This document shows, piece by piece, positions 37,746 to 45,912 of a stretch of DNA of 64,000 bases. The position numbers and the translations under genes are program-made. Location: the NCBI GenBank assembly GCA_900316965.1, contig ONEY01000001.1:1-64000 (forward strand), read 5' to 3'. Every line of letters starts with the position of its first letter. Position 1 is the stretch's first letter. This stretch comes from an uncultured Bacteroidales bacterium (GTDB taxonomy: Bacteria; Bacteroidota; Bacteroidia; Bacteroidales; P3). The notes beneath the pieces were generated by a model. That model saw nothing but the letters and a program-made list of their open reading frames with translations, made no database searches and was not told where the DNA came from.

Positions 37746-37880
37746 GTCGATGAAGCGGAGCGAAGCTCTGCTGGGGAGCAACTCCTCAAGGAATAGTCGA
37801 CGAGGTTTTATACCAAAGCAAGGGCTGTCACAGCAGGCGGACTTTCTTGCTTTGGGTAACACCTCCTGATGCCTCAAAAA
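37746..37880 (+). ncRNA. Candidate structured small RNA, class unknown
   Basis: The sequence after the promoter folds strongly by eye. GTCGA (37746) closes with TCGAC (37797). Inside are AGCGGAGC/GCTCTGCT with a 3-nt loop and GGGGAG/CTCCTC with a 3-nt loop. The second half is one long stem, GAGG (37802) against CCTC (37862) and ACCAAAGCAAG against CTTGCTTTGGGT, capped by GCTG-TCA-CAGC. No signature of tmRNA, RNase P, SRP or a known riboswitch was seen. It might be a 6S-like RNA or a Bacteroidales-specific RNA family, but the two small 5' hairpins do not fit a simple 6S rod. The 3' end is uncertain because no T-run follows. Confidence 0.5.
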
Positions 37881-37907
37881 AAACAATTTATAAGTACTAC
37901 AGCAATT

Positions 37908-39197
37908 TCAGCCTACCATTTGTCCATCACACCGGTTCTTCCCTTTTCGCAACATACTCTCTAAGGTGAATAAGTCGCCTCGGAGTTTGTCTATCTCCGC
38001 TAATGGAGATTCCTCAAAACAGAAATGGTCAGAAATAGAAATATCGTGTCGGGAGCAAAGGGACTTTATCTCCTCTTCGGCAGTTGTCAACGGACGGCTT
38101 TTGAGGTACTGCAATATGCGCAATCCATCGACACGCTCGGCACATGCATGTACAAAATGGGCACGTGTCTTGAAATTGTCACGCAATGGCTGCCACAAAT
38201 CATCTGTGGAGAGTTGAGCACGCAAGAAATCACTCATCGGAGTCTCTTTGTCGCCATCGTACAAACTAGGGAACATGGAATAGGTCCGCGCCACCTCCAG
38301 AAATGAACGATAGGAATAGAGTGGATACTTGGTCTCCATCGCCTCGAGGCCACCGGCTATAGCAGGTCCCGTGCCGAAAGGTACTCGCCGTGACACCCGC
38401 CCCTGGGGCTTCACCAACGCCTCGCTGTCGACAACAACAGCTCCCGCTTTGGCAAACTTCTGCAGCAAATAGAAATCCTCGCCTCCCTGCAACGGTGTTA
38501 TGCCTCCCACCTTCTTGTATCCTCCCAAAGGAAACACCATGGCACTCCCCAATGCCGAGAAGGTATAAGGTATGTGGGTTTTAAAACTGGCGCTGGCGTC
38601 GAAAAGACTTATCAAATAATGGCGCATGTAAATCTCATAGCGCAACATGGCTCTATCCGTCACCATATCGCCACTCAAAGGATGATAATAAGGTACTGCG
38701 AGAGCCCTGATCTGAGCGTCAATATGACGATCCATGGCCTCCTGCCCTTTCCAGGCATTGAATTCTGACACAACGGTATCAATGTAGTCGGGAGATATCT
38801 CTGTGTCTGCGTCCAGACTGACCACCAACTCGTCATCGTCATGGCCTTTTGCAATACTGTCAAACAACATTTTTCGGGCCCACCCTACCCCTTTGCGCTT
38901 ACCTGCCCATCCCCGTCCTGGCGAAGAACAATCGATGATGTGCAACCGCCGCCCTATAGCTCTCATATCGGCACTCTGCGACACCTCAGACAAATAACGC
39001 AACGTCTCCTGATTGGACCTATAAGCCGAAATATGATAGGGGTCGGCGCTGGAACACCAATCATCAGGATTGTTGACACAAACATAAATATCAAAGTAGC
39101 CATAAGTCTGTCGGCAGAGAATTTGTATCATCTTGGAGATATTCTCTACCTCATCTAGTACAGGTATGGCGACCGAAGCGTGCCTAAATTGCGTCAT
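37908..39197 (-). CDS. Family 2 glycosyltransferase
   Basis: A 429-residue GT-A enzyme. It opens with the nucleotide-sugar binding stretch VAIPVLDEVENISKMIQIL at about 9-27. The metal-binding DxD appears as SLDADTEISPDYI, and a GGEDFYL acceptor-side motif follows. No transmembrane helix is obvious. It would build a surface or secreted polysaccharide or glycolipid; donor unknown. Its start overlaps the stop of the upstream M14 carboxypeptidase gene by 4 nt (ATGA), so the two are translationally coupled even though their functions look unrelated. Confidence 0.87.
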   Translation of the reverse strand: MTQFRHASVAIPVLDEVENISKMIQILCRQTYGYFDIYVCVNNPDDWCSSADPYHISAYRSNQETLRYLSEVSQSADMRAIGRRLHIIDCSSPGRGWAGKRKGVGWARKMLFDSIAKGHDDDELVVSLDADTEISPDYIDTVVSEFNAWKGQEAMDRHIDAQIRALAVPYYHPLSGDMVTDRAMLRYEIYMRHYLISLFDASASFKTHIPYTFSALGSAMVFPLGGYKKVGGITPLQGGEDFYLLQKFAKAGAVVVDSEALVKPQGRVSRRVPFGTGPAIAGGLEAMETKYPLYSYRSFLEVARTYSMFPSLYDGDKETPMSDFLRAQLSTDDLWQPLRDNFKTRAHFVHACAERVDGLRILQYLKSRPLTTAEEEIKSLCSRHDISISDHFCFEESPLAEIDKLRGDLFTLESMLRKGKNRCDGQMVG

Positions 39198-40468
39198 CGC
39201 TTGACAATCTTGGCTGTTTGAGCTCCTGCGCGTAGCAAATACAGCCCTCGTGATAAACCACTAAGGTCGATACAATTGGCCCCTGATTTGACAATGGGGA
39301 GCTCTCTCCCGCGAACATCATAGAGCCTCAACTCACCGTCATAATCACCACGGACGAAAAGTCTGTCGCCTGCAGGATTGGGGAACACATCTAGTGCGGT
39401 GGCGGCAGCATTTTCAATACCTGCCGTGGAAGGCACCGAAAAAATCTCTTCAATATAATTGACAAAAGAATGCTGCAAAAAACGCCAGTATTCGGGAAGT
39501 AGCTCACTGTCGATGGTTTTGTCGGTCGAAATCTCCATGGTCATCTCGTGACAGTTATGGTAGTAGTTGACATAGTCCTGTCGTCCGTTGGGTATGACAT
39601 ACCAGTCACCTCCCTCAATATAGCCAACCGAGTTGACATCACGGAAATGGCTCTGACTATACATACGACTGGTGTCGACAAAACGTTTGCATACATCTAT
39701 CCACCATTGGCGATCGGGATGGGGACGCTCATATGAGGTGAAACTATCCCAAGGATAATTCATAACCTCACTGCCACCATGCAGGTTGGCACTGAGACGG
39801 AATTGGTGTTTATTAAGATAAGCTATCATAGCTGTGTTCTCGGGTTGCTGCTCACTAAGAGGTTGTGTACCAAAGGGGTCGGGATAGTTTCTGTTAAGAT
39901 CAACATAGTTGGCGTTGTAACGCATAGCCCCATAGATACTGTTATTGCCGCCACGATATGTGCCATCGGGATTGGAGAGAGGGTTGATATAGATAGCGAC
40001 ATTGTCTACAAGATTGGTATACTGAGGGTTGTTGCCATAACCACGAAGCAACGTGTCGATAAGTCGCAGCATCATGACATAACCGGTAACCTCATCACCA
40101 TGCATTGTCGACGAATAGAAAAACTCGGGGGCCTGAGCAGCCTCGGGGACATCACGCGCTCCCTGAATGTGCATGCACAGTATAAGCCTGCCATTAACAG
40201 ATTCCCCTATCGTGTCAAGGTTGCACAACTCTGGATATTGGTTAGCCCATTGCTCCATCATGGCGACATAGGTACCATAGGTGGGATAACGATCCCACGA
40301 TGCCATCTGCTCAACCGACGTCGCCATCTGAATCGATTTGGCGTCCTTGGCATCATCGACAGGTGGAAAGGCATCGGGACGAAGCTTCAAAGGCTGCGCC
40401 TCAACATTATTACATACCAAGACGATAACAGCTAAAAAAAGAGAGAAACTGATTTTCGACATAACCAT
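39194..40468 (-). CDS. Secreted M14 zinc carboxypeptidase with T9SS type A CTD
   Basis: A 424-residue exported peptidase. It has a signal peptide (about 1-24) and an M14 domain with zinc ligands in TMHGDE and the downstream His of SANLHGGSE, NPDGT and the DLNRNYPDPF substrate loop, and the catalytic Glu in HEMTMEIS. The last 75 residues are a T9SS sorting domain (DVFPNPAGDRLFVRG to AKIVKR) that would direct export and surface attachment. It trims C-terminal residues from peptides outside the cell. Overlaps the GT2 gene by 4 nt. Confidence 0.92.
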   Translation of the reverse strand: MVMSKISFSLFLAVIVLVCNNVEAQPLKLRPDAFPPVDDAKDAKSIQMATSVEQMASWDRYPTYGTYVAMMEQWANQYPELCNLDTIGESVNGRLILCMHIQGARDVPEAAQAPEFFYSSTMHGDEVTGYVMMLRLIDTLLRGYGNNPQYTNLVDNVAIYINPLSNPDGTYRGGNNSIYGAMRYNANYVDLNRNYPDPFGTQPLSEQQPENTAMIAYLNKHQFRLSANLHGGSEVMNYPWDSFTSYERPHPDRQWWIDVCKRFVDTSRMYSQSHFRDVNSVGYIEGGDWYVIPNGRQDYVNYYHNCHEMTMEISTDKTIDSELLPEYWRFLQHSFVNYIEEIFSVPSTAGIENAAATALDVFPNPAGDRLFVRGDYDGELRLYDVRGRELPIVKSGANCIDLSGLSRGLYLLRAGAQTAKIVKR

Positions 40469-40532
40469 TAGCTATTTACAAAAAAGGTGACAAGCACGAC
40501 AGCGCGAAACCATCAATACTCGTTACAAAAAA

Positions 40533-40946
40533 TTAAACAAAGGTAAAGAAATTATTAGCCAAAAAGTTCCACACCATAACAACGCCAGTGGCTATAACCT
40601 TTGAAAGATAAAAATTCCATTTCATCTTTTCGTTGAAAAGATATAGTATCAAGGTGTTCAAGCCAAGGCCTATAAGCGACACCGTGAAAAACTTCAAGTA
40701 TTCAACACCTACTTCACTATTTTTGCTGCCCCACGTCCAGATACGGTTTAGAATATAGTTGTTGGTGGCCGCCACAACAAATCCTATGGCATTGGCGATG
40801 AATTTGGGTATCTTGAAAATCTCCTTGCACAACCAGGTAAGTCCAAAGTCGATGGCTGTACCAGAAGCGCCGACGACACAGAATCGCAAGAATTTGAGCA
40901 GAAAAGCCCTCTCAAAAAACTGGGCAAATGTAAACAGCAGGCGCAC
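40533..40946 (-). CDS. GtrA family membrane protein
   Basis: A 137-residue inner-membrane protein with four transmembrane helices and the family opening LLKFLRFCVVGASGTAIDFGLTW, plus NYILNRIWTW. GtrA proteins are thought to flip polyprenyl-linked sugars for surface polysaccharide or teichoic-acid decoration. It fits with the GT2 gene downstream, 64 nt beyond the carboxypeptidase start. Confidence 0.87.
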   Translation of the reverse strand: MRLLFTFAQFFERAFLLKFLRFCVVGASGTAIDFGLTWLCKEIFKIPKFIANAIGFVVAATNNYILNRIWTWGSKNSEVGVEYLKFFTVSLIGLGLNTLILYLFNEKMKWNFYLSKVIATGVVMVWNFLANNFFTFV

Positions 40947-41024
40947 CTTGTATTATTACGTGATATTGGAAATAAATTAATTGAACAGCAAAGCTTTCAA
41001 ACAGAACAATCCATAGAGGAACTA

Positions 41025-41657
41025 TCAGAAAGTAACCTCGTCGGGATTATGCATGATACCAGTCTTGCGAATGCGCTGGGGCTTGTGGATATTCCTTGGA
41101 CGACTGATACGAGGACCTGGCTTCTTGACACGCGGTATATACTTTATGTCACCAGCCTCGTTGACCTCAAGACCGTACACTTTCTCGGTGTCCAAATTAA
41201 CCTTTATGCTCCAATAGCGGCCGCAACCTCCTGTGGCTCTGACAATGTCCTTGGAAAGCTGCTTCTCCATATTCTCGTCCCACACAGCATTTATCCACAA
41301 TATTTTGGCACCATTAACATCGGTGAAACCAACATATTGGCGGGTATATTTGCGTATGTGTTCGTCAATGATTGGGCACATGCCCTCCTGATTCTCGTGA
41401 TTGCGGTTCAGAAAAGCAAGCTTTTTCTGCATCAGCTTCTCTCCTTTGGCAATATCAATATCCTCGGGAGTGAAACGGCCATCCTGATTTTCAACCATAA
41501 TGTCAACCGACCAATCCTTGTTGAAGACATAGCCGTGATAGTTGCTTCCCAACACCTCGGTATGATACCAAGTCTCCTCGGGAACTATATAATCCTGTGC
41601 ACTAACCATGCTGCCAACAAGGGTCAAAAGGAGTGCAAATAAAGATATTTTTCTCAT
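41025..41657 (-). CDS. Small secreted protein of unknown function
   Basis: A 210-residue exported protein with a signal peptide (1-20, ending VSAQ). A mixed alpha/beta middle includes ILWINAVWDENMEKQL and GGCGRYWSIKVNLDTEKV, and a basic Pro/Arg-rich tail of about 35 residues ends the protein. The family is not recognised. It has a textbook promoter just upstream and diverges from the CoA-transferase gene. The ATG at 41657 is chosen because the upstream in-frame ATG at 41702 lies within the promoter. Confidence 0.7.
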   Translation of the reverse strand: MRKISLFALLLTLVGSMVSAQDYIVPEETWYHTEVLGSNYHGYVFNKDWSVDIMVENQDGRFTPEDIDIAKGEKLMQKKLAFLNRNHENQEGMCPIIDEHIRKYTRQYVGFTDVNGAKILWINAVWDENMEKQLSKDIVRATGGCGRYWSIKVNLDTEKVYGLEVNEAGDIKYIPRVKKPGPRISRPRNIHKPQRIRKTGIMHNPDEVTF

Positions 41658-41680
41658 GACAATGCTATTATTTCGCGGTG

Positions 41681-41711
41681 CAAAAGTACGTAAAAAACGC
41701 AATATGACAAA
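41681..41711 (-). promoter_or_regulatory. Consensus promoter for the secreted protein gene
   Basis: On the minus strand TTTG (41711-41708), a 19-nt spacer and TACTTTTG (41688-41681). The chosen ATG is 24 nt downstream of the -7 element. Confidence 0.85.
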
Positions 41712-41739
41712 AATTATTATACATCTGAAAAAAAAATGC

Positions 41740-41747
41740 TATCTTTG
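41740..41747 (+). promoter_or_regulatory. -7 element for the CoA-transferase/lyase operon
   Basis: TATCTTTG matches TAnnTTTG. At the -33 position there is only TTAT, so the promoter is half-consensus and may need an activator. It would give a leader of about 95 nt. Confidence 0.6.
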
Positions 41748-41761
41748 CAATCGCAAACACC

Positions 41762-41800
41762 ATGATTCAAGTCTCTTCCCTGCAAAAGGGAACAACTTGA
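41762..41800 (+). other. Leader hairpin and possible 12-codon leader peptide
   Basis: The leader before the CoA-transferase gene folds as TCAAGT (41767-41772)/ACTTGA (41795-41800) and TTCCCT/AGGGAA with a GCAAA loop. An ATG at 41762 opens a 12-residue frame, MIQVSSLQKGTT, whose stop coincides with the end of the hairpin. Whether it is translated or regulatory is unknown. Confidence 0.35.
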
Positions 41801-41848
41801 TTTACTTGCTGTTTGTAATGATGTAAAATAAATTAAACAAACATAATT

Positions 41849-42496
41849 ATGAACAAATTCGTTTCTGTACAGCAAGCTGCCGAAAAAATCCATGACGGCA
41901 TGACCGTAATGGTTGGCGGTTTCCTCGGTGTGGGCAACCCCATCGCCCTTATCGATGCCTTGGTTGAAAAAGGTGTCAAGAACCTCACTATCATCTGCAA
42001 CGATACCGCTTATCCCGAAGTCGGTGTTGGCAAACTCATCACCAACCATCAGGTGAAAAAACTTATTGCCACCCATATCGGCACCAACAATAACACTATC
42101 GACCAGATGAACTCTGGCGAGCTCGACGTTACCCTGCAGCCACAAGGTACCCTCGCTGAACAAATCCGCGCCGCTGGCGCTGGCCTCGGCGGTGTCCTCA
42201 CTCAGACAGGCCTCGGCACCATCGTCGAAAAAGGAAAAGAAAAAATCACCGTCGACGGCAAAGAGTATCTCCTCGAAAAACCTGTCCATGCCGACGTCGC
42301 TATCATCGGAGCTAACATCAGCGATGAGGATGGCAACCTCGTATACAAAGGCACCTCGCAGAACTTCTGCCCCATGATGGCTACCGCTGCCGACATGGTC
42401 ATCGTCGAACCTCAGGAAATAGTTCCCACTGGCAGCATAGCTCCCGAAAACGTTAAGACTCCCGGAATGTTTGTAGATTATATCATCAAAAAATAA
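41849..42496 (+). CDS. atoD: 3-oxoacid CoA-transferase subunit A (butyrate-acetoacetate type)
   Basis: A 215-residue alpha subunit of a family I CoA-transferase, which moves CoA between acyl groups such as acetoacetate and butyrate. Seen: the N-terminal GGFLGVGNP motif (about 23-31), CNDTAYPEVGVGKL, TLAEQIRAAGAGLGGVLTQTGLG, and IGANISDEDGNLVYKGT. The matching beta subunit (AtoA), which carries the catalytic Glu, is absent; a 3-aminobutyryl-CoA ammonia-lyase gene follows 6 nt later. In lysine fermentation clusters both subunits and the lyase usually occur together, so this is a split cluster. The symbol reflects family level only. Confidence 0.88.
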   Translation: MNKFVSVQQAAEKIHDGMTVMVGGFLGVGNPIALIDALVEKGVKNLTIICNDTAYPEVGVGKLITNHQVKKLIATHIGTNNNTIDQMNSGELDVTLQPQGTLAEQIRAAGAGLGGVLTQTGLGTIVEKGKEKITVDGKEYLLEKPVHADVAIIGANISDEDGNLVYKGTSQNFCPMMATAADMVIVEPQEIVPTGSIAPENVKTPGMFVDYIIKK

Positions 42497-42502
42497 CGAA
42501 TT

Positions 42503-42895
42503 ATGGCAGTAAAATCAATGCTTCGCGTACGCATGAGCGCCAAGGACGCCCACTATGGCGGCAATCTCGTTGACGGCGCTCACATGCTTCACCTTTTTGG
42601 CGACGTAGCCACAGAACTTCTCATCATACAGGACGGCGACGAAGGTCTCTTCTGCGCCTATGACATGGTCGAATTCAAGGCCCCAGTATACGCTGGCGAC
42701 TATATCGAAGCCTATGGCGAAATCACCCATGTCGGCAACACCAGCCGCAAAATGAGCTTCGAGGCCTACAAGGTCATCAAGACTCGCCCCGACATCAGCG
42801 ACTCAGCCGCCGACGTCCTTGAGGAAAAAATCCTCGTCTGCCGCGCTAGCGGCACCTGCGTGACTCCTAAAGATTGCCAACGCAAAAACAAATAA
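42503..42895 (+). CDS. kal: 3-aminobutyryl-CoA ammonia-lyase
   Basis: A 130-residue hot-dog fold enzyme that removes ammonia from L-3-aminobutyryl-CoA to give crotonyl-CoA, a late step of lysine fermentation to butyrate and acetate. Recognised by [20 protein letters not shown] near the start, [20 protein letters not shown] and [14 protein letters not shown]. It lies 6 nt after the CoA-transferase subunit gene and ends at a strong terminator, making a two-gene operon. None of kamA, kamDE, kdd or kce is in the window. Confidence 0.88.
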   Translation: MAVKSMLRVRMSAKDAHYGGNLVDGAHMLHLFGDVATELLIIQDGDEGLFCAYDMVEFKAPVYAGDYIEAYGEITHVGNTSRKMSFEAYKVIKTRPDISDSAADVLEEKILVCRASGTCVTPKDCQRKNK

Positions 42896-42919
42896 TAAAG
42901 CTGCCCAAAAAGCAGATTC

Positions 42920-42957
42920 AAAAAGCGGGAGATGTAGCAATACATCTCCCGCTTTTT
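42920..42957 (+). terminator. Terminator after kal
   Basis: Perfect 17-bp stem (42920-42936 with 42941-42957), GCAA tetraloop and terminal T-run. It has an A-run on the other side and can also serve the convergent MntP-like gene. Confidence 0.93.
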
Positions 42958-43001
42958 TATGCAAACCTTTAGATCTCTGACTCAATCATGAATACCCACG
43001 T

Positions 43002-43601
43002 TTAACCCCACAATGCTCCCTTAAGGGCAAAAGCGAGGAGGAAAAGAACGGCGAAAAGAGTATAGCGACGGGCTCGTATATCCTTTTGCTGACGACCCAA
43101 CATAACTCCCAAGAAAGCAAAAAGGGTCATAAGGACAAGTATAGGTATCGCGGCACGCCACATATTCTCACTCAGCGGCACTCTAAATCCTACGGCTAAA
43201 CCGACAAATAGTGTATTAACGCCAACCGCGACCCCGAGCAGAAACGCTGTACCGAAACGACTTACGTCGTAAGGCTGCACCTGCCTGCTCTTCTTGCCAC
43301 TGCGGAATAGCAATCGCACAGCGACAAGTATCATAAGACCCAAATACACCAAATTGTCTGTGTCGGCAAGCAAACTGCTTGTGGATCCACCTCCTGAGTC
43401 AGGAACATCGGGAGTAAACTTCAACAGGTTGCCCAAGAATATTCCCAAAAGTAGCAACAATGTATTAACCAACGCCATAACGAACGACTCGGCAAGCCCT
43501 TTGGTGAGCTTTATTGTCGTCTGCTTCGTGCAACCATGCATTACTATTAGCGCCTCGAAGGAGAGCGCAATGGCAAGTATTATGAATTCTATTACTGACA
43601 T
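43002..43601 (-). CDS. Divergent MntP-like membrane protein
   Basis: A 199-residue protein with about six transmembrane helices in the two-fold repeat layout of the manganese exporter MntP. The two sites where MntP has an essential intramembrane Asp read ALSFEALIV (Glu) in repeat one and GVNTLFVGLAVGF (Asn) in repeat two. Metal specificity or transport may therefore differ, and calling it a manganese exporter would be too strong. It stands alone and converges on the kal operon. Confidence 0.6.
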   Translation of the reverse strand: MSVIEFIILAIALSFEALIVMHGCTKQTTIKLTKGLAESFVMALVNTLLLLLGIFLGNLLKFTPDVPDSGGGSTSSLLADTDNLVYLGLMILVAVRLLFRSGKKSRQVQPYDVSRFGTAFLLGVAVGVNTLFVGLAVGFRVPLSENMWRAAIPILVLMTLFAFLGVMLGRQQKDIRARRYTLFAVLFLLAFALKGALWG

Positions 43602-43690
43602 GAAATGTGAGATTGGTTTGTTTTTCGATACTTGATTAGTTGAAAATTATGCTCTTCTACATTGGAATAATCGGAAGTATTGCATTATGG

Positions 43691-44512
43691 CTACTCATCG
43701 GCACCCTCTGAAACTGGCACATTGTTTTTTAGCGACTCCTGTAGCGTTGCAGTAATGAATACAAAATCACGCACCGATAACTGCTCGGCACGCTTCGATA
43801 GAATGTCGCCGCCTATTGCCTCCAACGGACAATTCAACGGCTTCAAAGCATTGCGCATGGTCTTGCGTCGCTGGTTGAAAGCGGTCTTCACTACCGTCAC
43901 AAAAAGTTTCTCATCACAGTCAAGACTATCGACTTCATTACGTGTCAAACGAATGACGGCACTCTTCACTTTGGGTGGCGGATTGAAGACATGCTCATGT
44001 ACCGTAAACAGATATTCAATATTGTAAAAAGCAGATAGCAGCACACTCAATATTCCGTAAGTCTTACTGCCAGGCCCAGCGGCGACACGCTCGGCAACCT
44101 CTTTCTGAAACATGCCTACAACCTCGGGCACCATGTCGCGATTCTCAAAAACACGGAACAAAATCTGCGACGAGATGTTGTATGGAAAATTGCCTATAAT
44201 CGACAACTTATGTCCACCATTGGACTCACTCCTGAAAAGCTTGGAAAGGTCAAGACGCAAAAAATCGCCCTCGATAACTTCCAATTCGGGATAATAGTCA
44301 TGGAGATATTCCACAGACTCTCTGTCCAGCTCCACAACCTTGAAGCGATAACGCTTATCGTTTATCAGATATTTCGTCAGCACTCCCATGCCAGGCCCTA
44401 TCTCCAACAAGCAGTCGGTCATTCCAGTAAGACTGCCTGCTATACGCTCGGCTATGCTCTCGTCGATCAAAAAATGTTGACCTAAATTTTTCTTTGCTCT
44501 TACCTGTTTCAC
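43691..44512 (-). CDS. ksgA: 16S rRNA (adenine1518/1519-N6) dimethyltransferase
   Basis: Dimethylates two adjacent adenosines in helix 45 of 16S rRNA during 30S maturation. The family opening VRAKKNLGQHFLID is present, then the SAM motif LEIGPGMGVLTKYL and the catalytic NFPYNISSQI. The GTG at 44512 gives the usual N-terminus (MKQVRAKKNLGQ). The frame stays open to an ATG at 44587, but that would add 25 residues not found in KsgA and overlap the neighbouring leader. 273 residues is typical. Confidence 0.95.
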   Translation of the reverse strand: MKQVRAKKNLGQHFLIDESIAERIAGSLTGMTDCLLEIGPGMGVLTKYLINDKRYRFKVVELDRESVEYLHDYYPELEVIEGDFLRLDLSKLFRSESNGGHKLSIIGNFPYNISSQILFRVFENRDMVPEVVGMFQKEVAERVAAGPGSKTYGILSVLLSAFYNIEYLFTVHEHVFNPPPKVKSAVIRLTRNEVDSLDCDEKLFVTVVKTAFNQRRKTMRNALKPLNCPLEAIGGDILSKRAEQLSVRDFVFITATLQESLKNNVPVSEGADE

Positions 44513-44646
44513 TATAATTGCTTTTTCAACAAAACGTCCTTTCTTAAATAATATTGTATTATTTTGACTCGAAGTACAATAAAACATTGCTCTATCAGTT
44601 AGATATATTATACACCATCAGTATTGCACAAATACAATTGTCTGAT

Positions 44647-45912
44647 ATGAATCTCTCTGATACCATAAAAAACATGAAGTCTTTTTTCAAAGACTTGTCT
44701 CCGCTCGAAACATCACAAACCATTGTGCTAACCCTTATGGCCATACTGCTGCCTTTCGACTGGCAATTGGTCATATGGCTCATACCTCTGCTCGTCGTCA
44801 TCTGCATTTGCCGCATTATTAGCGCCAAACGCATCGGCAACCCTGCTTTGTCGCCTGGCTCTCGCTGGGCGCTGTGGCTTATGGTCGCCTATTTCGCCTA
44901 CCAGCTGCTGTCGCTGCTCTACACCAGCAACAAGGAGGATGGCTTGGATATGATTGTGCGACGACTGCCTATACTCGTTTTTACACTATGTGCTTTGGCA
45001 TCAGACAGCTCTTTCCTTTCTCACAACCGCATGCGGACAATAATGTATATCTTTACAGCTGCCATTGTGGTGAAATTCTTTGTGCGCGCCATCATCAGCC
45101 TTGTTCTGCACCAAAAGATCTGCATCTGCTGCGTTTTCGACCCTCTCCATCACACATACATGGCTATGTATCTGATATTTGCCCTCGGATTCATCTATTC
45201 CGAACTCTTCTACCACCGCAAAGAGATGTCTCGCCAGGCGCTATGGACCCTCAGCATTGTCGCGGTGATTATCGTCCTCTATACTTTCTTTGTCAATTCA
45301 CGCACCGGCATCGTAGGTTTAATTGCTCTCATCTGCCTTGTTGTTGCCCATTGGACATTACGCCTCAAACAATGGAAGAGGGGTATCGCCCTTTTCTTCC
45401 TCGCGGCGGCTTTGGGTACAGGCATCCACTTCATACTGCCCGAATGCGCTCGTCGCCTTACTCAGACACTTACCGAAATGAAAGAGGGCGACACCAGCGA
45501 CGCTCGCTACACTATCTTTGGCAGCTCGGTGAAAGCCATAGGCGAAAACGGAGCCCTTGGTGTCGGCATTGGCGACAAGGACGAAGTTCTGGCGGAGATA
45601 TACGAGGAATCGGGCAAAGAATACGCCATCTCCGCACAATACAACTCTCACAACATCTACCTCGACGCCATGCTCACCATGGGCATACCGGGCATTGCTC
45701 TGCTTCTTCTGCTTCTCGGAGCCACAACGGTTATAGCATGGAAACAACGCGACTTCATCCTCTTGTCGCTATTGTTCAGCTTCGCTTTCTGCGGCCTCTT
45801 CGAGGCTCTCCTCAACAGACAGATGGGAATAATGTTTATTGGCTTGTTCTGGATGATGCTGCTTTCGAGCGGTAAAACTCAACGCGACGCTGACCTGCCA
45901 ACTATTTCATAG
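44647..45912 (+). CDS. O-antigen ligase/polymerase-like membrane protein
   Basis: A 421-residue protein with about eleven transmembrane helices and one large extracytoplasmic loop between about residues 280 and 345. The loop contains ARYTIFGSSVKAIGENGALGVGIGDK and SAQYNSHNIYLDAMLTMGIPG, matching the Wzy/WaaL superfamily (G-x-G, then the H-N-xx-L motif). It would ligate or polymerise a polyprenyl-linked glycan at the outer face of the inner membrane. ATG 44647 is chosen over the in-frame ATG at 44554, whose extra sequence is not protein-like. Its end overlaps the convergent TPR gene by 11 nt. Confidence 0.82.
   Translation: MNLSDTIKNMKSFFKDLSPLETSQTIVLTLMAILLPFDWQLVIWLIPLLVVICICRIISAKRIGNPALSPGSRWALWLMVAYFAYQLLSLLYTSNKEDGLDMIVRRLPILVFTLCALASDSSFLSHNRMRTIMYIFTAAIVVKFFVRAIISLVLHQKICICCVFDPLHHTYMAMYLIFALGFIYSELFYHRKEMSRQALWTLSIVAVIIVLYTFFVNSRTGIVGLIALICLVVAHWTLRLKQWKRGIALFFLAAALGTGIHFILPECARRLTQTLTEMKEGDTSDARYTIFGSSVKAIGENGALGVGIGDKDEVLAEIYEESGKEYAISAQYNSHNIYLDAMLTMGIPGIALLLLLLGATTVIAWKQRDFILLSLLFSFAFCGLFEALLNRQMGIMFIGLFWMMLLSSGKTQRDADLPTIS

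Noticed and set aside
44554..44646. Extended N-terminus of the O-antigen ligase-like protein
   Set aside because: Translation of this part is not membrane- or protein-like and overlaps the upstream region of ksgA.
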